A stretch of 64,000 nucleotides of DNA from Ktedonobacter sp. SOSP1-85 (GTDB lineage Bacteria; Chloroflexota; Ktedonobacteria; Ktedonobacterales; Ktedonobacteraceae). Where the stretch lies: NCBI RefSeq assembly GCF_016587415.1, contig NZ_BNJI01000001.1:5557501-5621500 (forward strand), written 5' to 3'. The notes under the pieces were generated by a model. The model did no database searches, was not told the origin of the DNA, and worked only from the letters and a program-made list of their open reading frames with translations. The stretch's first letter is position 1. Each line of letters begins with the position of its first letter. The position numbers and the translations under genes are program-made. Below are positions 1 through 12,820 of this stretch, one piece after another.

Positions 1-2
1 AC

Positions 3-1166
3 GTCGCGACCCAGCGGCGTGAGAAGATCAATTCCGACGAGGAGGAACGTATGCGCCTGGGATATGAGATCCGCACCGCGGTGCGTTTCTCTCAGCATGA
101 AGGCACCTCCTCGGCTTGTGTGGGTCATGTAAAGCCCATTGGCAAGGCGGACGACGGTGAAGAGGGCGAGGCTCTGGCGAAACTGACTTATAGCCATTCC
201 GCGACGCTCTGGCGCATCAATCTGGGCTGGATGCGGCGCAAAGAGAAGAGCCAGCATGGCTTTGTGCTAGACCTCGAGCGCGGCTACTGGGCCAAGAGCG
301 AGCAAGCGGTCGACGAGCCAGATGATCCCATGTCGCCCCGTACGGCGCGTGTGATTCCATACGTGGAGGATAGTCGGAACTGTCTACTCTTCGAGCCTGT
401 CGTGCCGCAAAAGGCCAGGGTCATGGCCTCGCTCCAGGCGGCGCTTAAGAGTGCTATCCAGGTGCGCTACCAGCTTGAGGACAATGAGCTGGCGGCTGAA
501 CCATTGCCAGATGAGAAGAACCGCCGCTCACTCCTCTTCTACGAGTCTGCCGAGGGCGGGGCTGGCGTACTCAATCGCTTGCTTGAGGAGCCGAATGCGA
601 TGCGTGAGATTGCTCGCGAGGCGCTGCGGCTCTGCCACTTCGATCCAGATACAGGCGAGGACTTGCGGCGCGCCCCGCGCGCTCAAGAGGACTGCGAGGC
701 GGCCTGCTATGATTGCCTGCTCTCGTACTATAACCAGCGCGATCACCTCTTGCTGGATCGCTTCGCGATTCTCCCCTTCCTCTTCCAGTTGGCTCAGTCG
801 CAAGTAGCGGCCTCGCCTACGGCTAACCCACGTTCGGAGCACCTGGAGCAACTCTTGCGCCAGGCGGGTTCTGACCTGGAGCGAGAATGGCTCTACTTCC
901 TGGAGAACCGGGGCGCAAGCCTGCCATCGCATGCCCAGAAGCTGCTCGAGTCCTGTGGTACCCGCCCGGATTTCCTCTACGACGAGGAGATGATCGCGGT
1001 CTATATCGATGGTCCACACCATATGTATCCCGAGCGCCGGGCACGTGATACCCAGGTGACGGAGTGCCTGGAGGATCTGGGCTACTTCGTGATTCGCTTC
1101 ACACACCACGATGATTGGGCGGCCATCGTCGCTCAATATCCAAATATCTTTGGGGGACAGGCATGA
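3..1166 (+). CDS. C-terminal part of DUF1998-type helicase protein (partial, cut by window start)
   Basis: The frame is open from the first bases, so the gene starts upstream of the window. The visible 387 residues contain the region typical of helicase-linked DUF1998: a charged lead-in (QRREKINSDEEERMRLGYEI) and a cysteine cluster, DCEAACYDC followed by LLSYYNQ, likely to bind zinc. The last 90 residues look like a vsr/DUF559-style nuclease fold (RPDFLY, then VYIDGPHH), but the usual acidic residue before the DG is a tyrosine, so activity is doubtful. The stop codon overlaps the next start (ATGA), indicating translational coupling with the SNF2 helicase. DUF1998 proteins occur in DISARM (DrmB), Druantia (DruE) and related systems; which one applies cannot be decided without the N-terminus. 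Confidence 0.8.
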   Translation, partial: VATQRREKINSDEEERMRLGYEIRTAVRFSQHEGTSSACVGHVKPIGKADDGEEGEALAKLTYSHSATLWRINLGWMRRKEKSQHGFVLDLERGYWAKSEQAVDEPDDPMSPRTARVIPYVEDSRNCLLFEPVVPQKARVMASLQAALKSAIQVRYQLEDNELAAEPLPDEKNRRSLLFYESAEGGAGVLNRLLEEPNAMREIAREALRLCHFDPDTGEDLRRAPRAQEDCEAACYDCLLSYYNQRDHLLLDRFAILPFLFQLAQSQVAASPTANPRSEHLEQLLRQAGSDLEREWLYFLENRGASLPSHAQKLLESCGTRPDFLYDEEMIAVYIDGPHHMYPERRARDTQVTECLEDLGYFVIRFTHHDDWAAIVAQYPNIFGGQA

Positions 1167-4012
1167 CAACTGATACGGACTTTACAGTTGGTTCACTGGT
1201 GAAGGCTCGCGGGAGAGAGTGGGTTGTGCTCCCGGATTCAAATAAAGAAGTGTTGCTCCTGCGCCCGCTGGGTGGCACTGAGGACGAGGTTACAGGTATC
1301 TATCGCGCCCTGGAGACCGTCATCCCAGCCTCCTTCGCGCCCCCTGACCCCAAGCAACTGGGTGATTATCGCTCCTGCCGCCTGCTGCGTGACGCGGTGC
1401 GCCTGGGCTTTCGCTCAAGCGCCGGTCCCTTCCGTTCGTTTGCGCGCCTGGCGGTCGAGCCGCGTCCCTACCAGCTGGTGCCGCTCTTGATGGCGCTGAA
1501 ACAGGAGCCGGTGCGTCTGCTCATCGCCGATGACGTCGGTATCGGTAAGACCGTGGAGGCAGGCCTGGTCGCCCGCGAGCTCCTGGATCGTGGTGAAATT
1601 TCACGCCTGGCCGTGCTCTGTCCGCCACACCTGGCCGAGCAGTGGCAGGCCGAGCTCAATGAAAAATTTCATATAGAGACGAAGCTGGTGCTCTCCAGCA
1701 CCGTCTCGCAGTTGGAGCGTGAGTGCCGCCTGGGCCAATCGGTCTTTGAGCGTTTCCCCTTTGTTATCATCTCCATCGATTTTATTAAATCTGATCGCCG
1801 CCGTGACGAGTTCTTGCGCACCTGTCCTGAGTTCGTGATCGTGGATGAGGCCCATACCTGTGCCGAGGCTGGGGAAGGGCGCGGGAGCCGTCAGCAGCGG
1901 CACCAGCTGGTAAAGAGCATCGCCGCCGATCCGCAGCGTCACCTGGTCTTGGTCACAGCGACTCCCCATAGCGGCAACGAGAGCGCCTTCCGCTCGCTGC
2001 TGGCTCTGCTCAACAAGAAATTCGCGCAGTTGCCCGATGATCTGAGTGGACGCCAGCATGAGCAGGCGCGTCGTGAACTGGCGACCTATTTTGTGCAGCG
2101 CCGCCGTGCCGATATCCGGGCCTACATGCAAGCCGATACGCCTTTCCCAGATCGCCTGGAGCAGGAGCAGAGCTATAAGCTCTCGCCTGAGTACCGCCGC
2201 CTGGTTGAGAAGGTGCTCCGCTTCGCCCGCGAAACGGTGATTGACCCCCAGGATAGCAGCAAGCATCGCCAGCGTGTGCGCTGGTGGTCTATCCTCGCGC
2301 TGCTGCGCTCTATCGCCTCCAGCCCAGCCGCCGCCGCCGCCACACTGCGTAGCCGGGCCGCGACCGCCGATAGCGAGAGCGAAGAGGAGGCCAACAAGAT
2401 CGGCCGGCATACCCTGCTGGACCTGATGGATAACGAGGCCACCGAGGGGATTGACCTGGTGCCGGGCAGCGATTTTGAAGAGGAGCAGACAGCCGAGCCA
2501 CGTGTGCGCCGCCGCTTGCAGGAGATGGCGCGTGAGGCCGAGGCCCTGGAGGGCGCGAAGGATGAGAAGCTCCAGCAGGCCATCAAGATGGTCTCTGGCA
2601 TGCTTAAGGACGGCTTTCAGCCCATCGTCTTCTGTCGCTTCATCCCTACGGCGGAGTATGTGGCGCGTGCCCTGCGTGAGCGCCTGCCTAAGGGCGTCCA
2701 GGTAGAGGCGGTGACCGGCCTGCTGCCCCCGGTCGAGCGTGAGGACCGCATCGCGGAGCTGGCGGAGCATCCCCAGCGCGTCCTGGTCTGTACCGATTGT
2801 TTGAGCGAGGGTATCAACCTGCAAGAGCACTTTAACGCCGTCATTCACTATGACCTCTCGTGGAATCCGACGCGCCATGAGCAGCGCGAGGGCCGCGTGG
2901 ACCGCTTCGGCCAGCCCAGGAAAGAGGTGCGTGTCGTTACCTACTACGATGGCTCAAGCGACTCTATTGATCAAATCGTCCTGGAGGTTCTGCTGCGCAA
3001 GCATAATTCCATCCGCAAGGTACTCGGCGTCTCGGTGCCTGTTCCCGCTGGCAGCGACCGCGTCATTGAGTCTATTCTTGAGGATAGAATTTTGCACGGC
3101 AAGGGAGGCCAACTTGGAGGCGACCAGCTTGCTCTTCCCGGGATGGAAGACCCACGCGAGCGGGAGCTTTCCCAGCAATGGACCAATGCCTCCGAGCGTG
3201 AGAAGCGCTCACGTACCGTGTTTGCCCAGGAGACGATCAAGGTGGACGAGGTCTCGCGTGAGCTTGAGGCTATGCACACCGCCATAGGCTCAACGGTCGA
3301 TGTGGCAGACTTTTCACGTGAAGCCTTGCGAGAGTATGGCGCGGCGGTCAGCCAGAACGGGAGAGGGATCACACAGATTGATCTCAAGGAGACGCCTCGT
3401 GCCCTACGCGATACACTCTCTCTCAACAAGTCCGCCATCAAGGCGCGTTTCGAGCTTCCGATCAATGATGGCGAGATCTACCTCAATCGCACGCATCCCT
3501 TCGTGGACGGTCTGGCAACCTATGTCATGGATACCGCCCTTGACTCTGAGGGTGAGAAGAGCATCGCCAGCCGCTGCGGTGTCATCCGGACCAGCCGCGT
3601 CTCGAAGCGTACCACCCTCCTCCTGACACGCATCCGCTTCCACCTCACAGTGCAGCAGGGCGGCCAGAAGCGCGTCCTCCTGTCAGAGGACTGCCGGATC
3701 TTTGCCTTTTGTGGCTCCGCACAGAACGCGGAATGGATTGGTGATCAAGCACTTATCAATGAGCTGATTGAGGCGCAACCTGAGGCCAATACACTCTTCC
3801 AACAAGCGCAGAATATGCTCAGCCAGGTCATCGATAATCTGCCTCTCCTCCAGCCCCACCTGGAAGAAGCCGCGAAAAGATGTGGTGAAGAGCTACGCGA
3901 TGCGCACCGGCGCGTGCGTGCCGCCTCACAGATGCGTGGCGTGAGCTACTACGTGGAGCCCCAGCTACCACTAGATGTGTTGGGCATCTACGTCTACCTG
4001 CCGAAGATCTAA
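1163..4012 (+). CDS. SNF2-family helicase (DISARM DrmD-like)
   Basis: A 949-residue Swi2/Snf2 ATPase. Seen motifs: Walker A DDVGIGKT near residue 125, DEAH box (VIVDEAHT) near 227, motif III VTATPHSG near 270, and the helicase C core with TDCLSEGINLQ and EGRVDRFGQ at about 545-585. The start at 1163 is chosen because its ATG overlaps the TGA of the upstream gene and follows GGGGGACA; an in-frame ATG at 1115 lies inside the upstream gene. SNF2 translocases of this length next to a PglX-like methylase and a DUF1998 protein match class 1 DISARM, where DrmD is thought to act on foreign DNA. The system assignment is inference; the helicase family is clear. Confidence 0.9.
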   Translation: MTTDTDFTVGSLVKARGREWVVLPDSNKEVLLLRPLGGTEDEVTGIYRALETVIPASFAPPDPKQLGDYRSCRLLRDAVRLGFRSSAGPFRSFARLAVEPRPYQLVPLLMALKQEPVRLLIADDVGIGKTVEAGLVARELLDRGEISRLAVLCPPHLAEQWQAELNEKFHIETKLVLSSTVSQLERECRLGQSVFERFPFVIISIDFIKSDRRRDEFLRTCPEFVIVDEAHTCAEAGEGRGSRQQRHQLVKSIAADPQRHLVLVTATPHSGNESAFRSLLALLNKKFAQLPDDLSGRQHEQARRELATYFVQRRRADIRAYMQADTPFPDRLEQEQSYKLSPEYRRLVEKVLRFARETVIDPQDSSKHRQRVRWWSILALLRSIASSPAAAAATLRSRAATADSESEEEANKIGRHTLLDLMDNEATEGIDLVPGSDFEEEQTAEPRVRRRLQEMAREAEALEGAKDEKLQQAIKMVSGMLKDGFQPIVFCRFIPTAEYVARALRERLPKGVQVEAVTGLLPPVEREDRIAELAEHPQRVLVCTDCLSEGINLQEHFNAVIHYDLSWNPTRHEQREGRVDRFGQPRKEVRVVTYYDGSSDSIDQIVLEVLLRKHNSIRKVLGVSVPVPAGSDRVIESILEDRILHGKGGQLGGDQLALPGMEDPRERELSQQWTNASEREKRSRTVFAQETIKVDEVSRELEAMHTAIGSTVDVADFSREALREYGAAVSQNGRGITQIDLKETPRALRDTLSLNKSAIKARFELPINDGEIYLNRTHPFVDGLATYVMDTALDSEGEKSIASRCGVIRTSRVSKRTTLLLTRIRFHLTVQQGGQKRVLLSEDCRIFAFCGSAQNAEWIGDQALINELIEAQPEANTLFQQAQNMLSQVIDNLPLLQPHLEEAAKRCGEELRDAHRRVRAASQMRGVSYYVEPQLPLDVLGIYVYLPKI

Positions 4013-4079
4013 ACAATAGCAAAGTCCGATAAGTTTCTTGACAATGTATGGCGGGAACCCGTCCATGCAGAAGGGCTAA

Positions 4080-4200
4080 GGTAGTGCTTCTAAACCCCCT
4101 TCGGGGGCATAGGGGCACTACCTACCTTGGCTATCCTGCCGGACGGGGGATTGCCTCACACATCGCAGTGAGGGTAGATGCGCCCTTTAGAAGCACTACC
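4080..4200. repeat. Structured inverted repeat between helicase and methylase genes
   Basis: Two perfect 15-base arms (4080-4094 and 4186-4200) enclose a C5-TTC-G5 hairpin at 4095-4107 and an extra partial copy of the right arm (GGGGCACTACC) around 4112-4122. It fills most of the 290-base gap between two genes of one apparent operon. It could be a folded RNA in the transcript, a small mobile repeat or a processing site. No long T-run follows, so a simple intrinsic terminator is unlikely. Confidence 0.6.
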
Positions 4201-4302
4201 CAATCTGTGCCGCATATGCAAGCCGCCGTTCCAACAAAACGTATATAGCGTTAATCAGTCCAAGCATGGACCCCACAAGAATAGAGAGAGAGAACACCCG
4301 GC

Positions 4303-8316
<4,014 letters not shown>

Positions 8317-8340
8317 GAGAGAAGAAAGAGAGCAATAATA

Positions 8341-8649
8341 ATGTACACATTGATTAGCCCGGATGGAAAGCCATACCAAAGTACTCTGAAAGGCACGTTT
8401 GGAGGGCATAAAGGGCTCAAAATCTATGGACGTCTTGACTGTCCAAGTGCGAATCGGGCGATTGCTAATGGTCACTATGTCAAGCATCGCGTTTTCTTCG
8501 CTGATGAAGCCACAGCCATTGAGGCTGGATACCGACCATGTGGCAACTGCATGAAGGATCGGTATGCGCTATGGCAACAGGCGTTGGCCCAAGCAGCAGG
8601 AGATCAGAAGCAGGCCCGAACAATTTACCACTCGTTGTGTGGGTTGTGA
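8341..8649 (+). CDS. Ada-type zinc-binding domain protein lacking the reactive cysteine
   Basis: 102 residues, nearly all one Ada N-terminal-like zinc domain: KIYGRLDCPSA, then HRVFFADEATAIEAGYRPCGNC. In E. coli Ada the matching segment has two cysteines, the first of which accepts methyl groups from DNA phosphotriesters. Here that position is glycine (YGRLDC), leaving three conserved cysteines plus one near the C-terminus. A role as structural or DNA-binding zinc module is therefore more likely than repair. It starts 24 bases after the methylase gene with AAAGAGAGC as ribosome site, so it is probably co-transcribed. Confidence 0.75.
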   Translation: MYTLISPDGKPYQSTLKGTFGGHKGLKIYGRLDCPSANRAIANGHYVKHRVFFADEATAIEAGYRPCGNCMKDRYALWQQALAQAAGDQKQARTIYHSLCGL

Positions 8650-8737
8650 GCCTAAGATGAGTTGTAGTGCATTGGCTGGGATTGGCGGTGACTGGATCGT
8701 TCAACAGCCAATGCTCCTCTGGCGCAAGCCGCCGCTC

Positions 8738-8794
8738 AATCCACCCCTGGCTGACCCCTCCGCGTGGCGCACGAGGCGAGGAGTCAGGAGCAGG
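8738..8794 (+). repeat. Degenerate copy of the methylase gene's 3' end
   Basis: This stretch resembles 8262-8314, the last codons of the methylase gene: both contain a CTGACCC block, then CGCGTGGCGCAC, then an AGG-rich end. Translated, the copy reads NPPLADPSAW against DPPPADPRVA. No open frame supports a gene here. It may be the leftover end of a second methylase copy, leaving the Ada-like gene between two similar sequences. Confidence 0.5.
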
Positions 8795-8933
8795 CCTTTT
8801 AGTGGAGACATGATTTGTCAGCATATTGCTTTTTAAAACTTTTATGATACATGCATTTTTTTATAGTAATGCAAATGCCTCTTTTCAAAGCAGGGGCAGT
8901 TGGAAATAAAAATAGAGGAGTACATACATAACA

Positions 8934-9461
8934 ATGTATTTTGAAGAGCTAAATTTAATCACTCGCCAATGTATGCTTGATGAACTTGAGCAAGAAGAAA
9001 GGGGTGGCAATCCTTATAGAGGAAGGTTATTGTCTGTTGCAGGAAAGGCTGCATTCCCCGATCTTATGCGTCAAGCAATCCTTTCCGGGAATGAACAGAC
9101 ACTTGTTCATTCGCTCGTGATTTCTCAGTATTGGCAATCTGCTGAGAGCTATAGCAAGGGAGTGCGGAGGATTAATATTCAGCAACAGGCTGAACGTTTG
9201 GGACTTTCTGAGTTCAATACCTGGTATGTTCGGGGTTTTGCTAAGCGGCTTTTGCAGGAAGGTATGACACATTGTCAAGTTTACCGTGCTGCTGAACCAA
9301 AGGGTGCTCGTGAGACATGTAGCTTCTATGAAGGCCAGACATTTCCTGTAGAAGAGGTGTACCAGGGGCATCGTGCTCAATACTGGCCTGCTTCCAATCC
9401 ACGAGCTTTCTCTGTCCCCTTTGGCCCCAACTGCCATCATACAATTCGACGCTGCCGTTGA
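8934..9461 (+). CDS. Hypothetical protein with Mu F-like C-terminal pattern
   Basis: 175 residues, AT-richer than its neighbours. The N-terminal two thirds is helical with no motif I recognise. The C-terminus (CSFYEGQTFPVEEV, then SVPFGPNCHHTIRRC) resembles the cysteine/histidine tail of phage Mu F-like head morphogenesis domains, which also occur as domains in some toxins. That resemblance is by eye and weak. It lies between the Ada-like gene and the McrB-like gene, in the same direction but with gaps of 260-285 bases, so it may be its own unit. GAGGAG (about 20 bases upstream) is a distant candidate ribosome site. Confidence 0.6.
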   Translation: MYFEELNLITRQCMLDELEQEERGGNPYRGRLLSVAGKAAFPDLMRQAILSGNEQTLVHSLVISQYWQSAESYSKGVRRINIQQQAERLGLSEFNTWYVRGFAKRLLQEGMTHCQVYRAAEPKGARETCSFYEGQTFPVEEVYQGHRAQYWPASNPRAFSVPFGPNCHHTIRRCR

Positions 9462-9517
9462 GAGACGGTTGTAAACAGAACCATTGTCATCGAAAGTATG
9501 CATGACTGGTTAGTGAT

Positions 9518-9582
9518 AGTGTTGGCGAAGTGGACATATATGTGCCACCACTCTAAGTATGGAATAGCAATTCGCCAACACT
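9518..9582. repeat. Nested inverted repeats upstream of the McrB-like gene
   Basis: Outer 12-base arms (AGTGTTGGCGAA at 9518-9529 and its complement at 9571-9582) enclose an inner near-palindrome, GTGG-ACATATATGT-CCAC, at 9530-9549. The structure follows the stop of the orphan gene by about 55 bases and precedes the McrB-like start by 140. It could act as terminator of the former or as operator for the McrB-like operon; no T-run is seen. Confidence 0.5.
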
Positions 9583-9721
9583 AGCTTAATGGAAGTTTTA
9601 CCACAAGAGGAAGTGCAGTTAGCTGATATTTGTATCTCCCAAATTTACCTGTATTATGCCATAGTCTTTTATTTGTCATAATACCGCTATGATTCTACTG
9701 GATTTTGGAGTGTTGTAAACG

Positions 9722-12700
9722 ATGGCGATACTTGATGAACGGATTCGTCGGGAGCTTTTAGATCTTTACCAGGAGCTGCTGGCTAAGGGTGAGTGGCGAG
9801 TAGGGGCTGACCTCCAGCGCTACTATGATATCTTTCGCGATAAGTTTGGCCCTGAGCGCTTGCGCGATCTTGATGGCGAAGAACTGTTAGATACACTGCA
9901 TGGGCCAGGCAAAAATAGCCTTGCCTACTGGCTGGAACGTAAGAACGACGACGAGTTTCCCTCAGGTTTTGGCAGTATTGCCGGGGGAAGTGCCTACAAA
10001 TTTGGTCTCTTTCTCAAGCGCGATACAGGTTTCTGGATGAGTGGTTCTTCGCAAAATCCTGTGGTGCTCACACAGAGGCAGGCACTTGAGAAAGCACGGC
10101 AACAACGCGATCAATTACTGGCTGGCGTTGAGATCCTAGAAAATATGCCAGCACAAGGCTCTGACGAAGACTATGAAGATCTGCAGCAGGAGATGGATCG
10201 CATTGCCCCCGAGATTAGTAACTCTGCGTGGGGTCATAAGTATTTTAGCCTGCTTTTCCCGGATAAATTAGATGACTACCATGCAGGGGATTATCAGCGT
10301 TTTCACCTGGTGAAACTTTTGCAGATTCCTCCCTCTATGGAAGGCAGATATGTTTGTGCTGGCCGTTTTATAACTGTTGCACGCGAGTTGGAACTGGCTG
10401 TCAATACGCTCACACATTTATTGAATGTTCGCAGTGGCGATCCTCATCGTTACTGGCGCATTGGTACCAGGGGGTGGATTAGCGGCGAGGATTTTTGGGA
10501 GCACATGCAGGCGGGGAACTACTGCGCGACTGGCTTTAATAAAGTCGGTGATCTCTCTACACTTCCTGATGGTGAAGATGGTAAGCATGACATACGTGCC
10601 TGGCTGAAGGAGGCCTATCCCGAAAAGCCAGCCACAGAAATTGGGCGCATCGCGCGTCAAATGGCGGATTTTCGCTGGTCTATCGTCTCGGGCGATTTCG
10701 TGTTAGCTTCCAATGGGGCGACGGTGTTGGGTGTTGGTAAGGTAACAGGCGAGTACTTTTATAATCCTGACATTGAGTTCCCACATTGCCTTCCAGTCGA
10801 GTGGCTCTCGCTCCATTCTTGGAAGCAGCCCGATCAGACGCCAGATATTGAAGGGAAACTTACAACCGTCTACCGTATGAAGCGTCCCCTCAACCTGATA
10901 GAGGCGGAGCGCCAGATTCTCAATGCTAAGTATGGGGTGTTGCCAAGTCAGAGTGATGATCAGGTTGTGCATGAAAATGGATTGAGATTAACTTACTCTA
11001 CATCAAGCAATCAATCATTTGAAGAGATAAGGAGCCTTGTAGATGCTGAGGGTAATGGCAATGAAGAGATTTCTTTAAAAGGCTGGCGTGATTATGTCGC
11101 GCATGTCTTGGAAGAGGCAGAGGAGCCGCTCAGGGCCGTCGATATTACGACTAGAGCTCTTGCATTAGGTATGCGGACTGACGGAAAGACACCTGACAAT
11201 ACTGTGGCTAAAGTTCTGGTAACGAATCCAGATCTTTTTGAACGTGTAGGCCGAGGCCTGTATGCCCTGCGTGGGAAGCAGTATACCACGCAAGAGGTTG
11301 AGTTCGCCATTCCTCGCGAGCGTGAGATGCCGCAGCCGGAACCGCTACAGGTTCAAGAGGCGGTCGAGCACTTCGATGATGAGAAGCTCGCGCCAGTCCT
11401 TGAACCCAGGCTCTCACGCTTGATCGCGGAACTGCGGCGGCATGTGCTGGTGGAGGAGGCGCTGGTGCGGCGCATCTATCACGCCTTGCTAAATGGGCAT
11501 GTCATCTTAACTGGCCCTCCAGGAACCGGGAAGACGGAGCTGGCCCGTTTGCTTCCTGAGATCCTCTGGTGGAGCGAGACGCCAGTTGTTGAGGACCAAA
11601 ATGGCCAGATGCAGCCTGCAACTCGGTGGTTGACAGAGACTGCCTATACCACGACACTCGTGACTGCGACCAGCGAATGGAGTACACGCACGCTTATCAG
11701 TAGTATCGTCCCAGTGGTGAGCAAGACCGGAGCGGGGATGACTTATCGCACTCAGCATGGACATTTGACCTCCGCCATTCTGCGTAACTGGGTCGTGCCA
11801 GGCAGCGAGATGACGCAATGGGCGTCCGCCAAACGCAGGCCAGTGCAGCAGGGCGAGGCCAGGTATAGAGGCCACTGGCTCATTATCGACGAGTTTAATC
11901 GTGCTCCCATTGATGCCGCGCTGGGCGAGGCTCTCACGGCTCTTGGCAATGGCGAAGCCTTGCAGGTCCCCATCGATGGCATACCCGTACGCTTGCCCCT
12001 GCCAAAGGATTTCCGTATTATCGGTACGCTTAATAGCTTTGATCGCAACTACCTTAACCAGATCAGCGAGGCCCTCAAGCGCCGCTTCGCCTTTATAGAG
12101 GTTTTGCCCCCTACGCGTGTATATCGCCAGCAAGAGCAGGGCATCGTGCTCTACAAGGCCCTGCGCGACCTGATGCATCTCAACCCCGAGGCCATCAAGT
12201 TCGAGGAGGATGGCACGCTGACCTGGGCGAATGTCGTCATGATCGATACCGATGCCGAGGGTAGCTATACCAGTGCCTGGAACGGTGAGCACGCGCTTTA
12301 CCAGGTCTTTGCAGAGATTGCCTGGCCCCTGCTGGAGGTCCTGCGCGTCTATCGCCAGTTAGGAACCGCGCAAATCATCTCCCTGGTGCGCCAGTTGCTG
12401 ACGCCCGGCATCTTGAATGGCTACACCACCTTTGAGCAATGGTTACAGGCGCTGGATATCGCCCTCTGCGACGTCATTGCCGATCAGCTTCAGGTCTTGT
12501 TACCGGATGAGTTGGATGTCTTGCTCTGGTATGTGCGCCTGGACGCGGATATCTTTATCGAGCGCTATAACGCGTTCTTAATGGGTCTGGCAGGCAAGCC
12601 ACGGCGTCTTAATGCTCACCTGGAGGCCTTGAGCAATATTGTGGAACCCGAGCATGGGCAGTTGCTCACGGACGAAGAGGTAGAAGCCTTGCTGGGAGAG

Positions 12701-12820
12701 GAGGAGCCAGCTATCCCTGCTGGCATACTCCACGTAGCCTTTCACCTGGATCATCCTGCCTATAAGCTACCCCAGTTCGCGCGCCGCCTGCGCACCTATA
12801 AAGCGGAGCATGGTCTATGA
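9722..12820 (+). CDS. McrB-like AAA+ protein with EVE-like and HARE-HTH domains
   Basis: 1032 residues. Residues about 235-390 contain an EVE/PUA-like module (YWRIGTRGWISGEDFWEHM, GDFVLASNGATVLGVGKV, PVEWLSL), a fold that reads modified bases. Residues about 450-525 match a HARE-HTH domain (GWRDYVAHVLEEAEEPLRAV, then GLYALRG). The AAA+ core follows: Walker A GPPGTGKT near 600, Walker B LIIDEFNRA near 722 (the McrB-type form), sensor region GTLNSFDR and arginine-rich RRFAF. McrB proteins use GTP to load onto modified DNA and drive McrC. The stop overlaps the next start by four bases, so the two are coupled. The N-terminal 200 residues are unassigned. Confidence 0.88.
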   Translation: MAILDERIRRELLDLYQELLAKGEWRVGADLQRYYDIFRDKFGPERLRDLDGEELLDTLHGPGKNSLAYWLERKNDDEFPSGFGSIAGGSAYKFGLFLKRDTGFWMSGSSQNPVVLTQRQALEKARQQRDQLLAGVEILENMPAQGSDEDYEDLQQEMDRIAPEISNSAWGHKYFSLLFPDKLDDYHAGDYQRFHLVKLLQIPPSMEGRYVCAGRFITVARELELAVNTLTHLLNVRSGDPHRYWRIGTRGWISGEDFWEHMQAGNYCATGFNKVGDLSTLPDGEDGKHDIRAWLKEAYPEKPATEIGRIARQMADFRWSIVSGDFVLASNGATVLGVGKVTGEYFYNPDIEFPHCLPVEWLSLHSWKQPDQTPDIEGKLTTVYRMKRPLNLIEAERQILNAKYGVLPSQSDDQVVHENGLRLTYSTSSNQSFEEIRSLVDAEGNGNEEISLKGWRDYVAHVLEEAEEPLRAVDITTRALALGMRTDGKTPDNTVAKVLVTNPDLFERVGRGLYALRGKQYTTQEVEFAIPREREMPQPEPLQVQEAVEHFDDEKLAPVLEPRLSRLIAELRRHVLVEEALVRRIYHALLNGHVILTGPPGTGKTELARLLPEILWWSETPVVEDQNGQMQPATRWLTETAYTTTLVTATSEWSTRTLISSIVPVVSKTGAGMTYRTQHGHLTSAILRNWVVPGSEMTQWASAKRRPVQQGEARYRGHWLIIDEFNRAPIDAALGEALTALGNGEALQVPIDGIPVRLPLPKDFRIIGTLNSFDRNYLNQISEALKRRFAFIEVLPPTRVYRQQEQGIVLYKALRDLMHLNPEAIKFEEDGTLTWANVVMIDTDAEGSYTSAWNGEHALYQVFAEIAWPLLEVLRVYRQLGTAQIISLVRQLLTPGILNGYTTFEQWLQALDIALCDVIADQLQVLLPDELDVLLWYVRLDADIFIERYNAFLMGLAGKPRRLNAHLEALSNIVEPEHGQLLTDEEVEALLGEEEPAIPAGILHVAFHLDHPAYKLPQFARRLRTYKAEHGL

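Noticed and set aside
528..1169. Long open frame opposite the first gene
   Set aside because: Mirror of a GC-rich coding strand; no ribosome site and no domain; the + strand frame has clear family motifs.
1601..2878. 425-codon frame antisense to the SNF2 helicase
   Set aside because: Entirely within the helicase gene, with low-complexity translation and no motif; typical shadow in GC-rich DNA.
4038..4070. TTGACA upstream of the methylase as promoter
   Set aside because: No acceptable -10 box at 16-18 bases.
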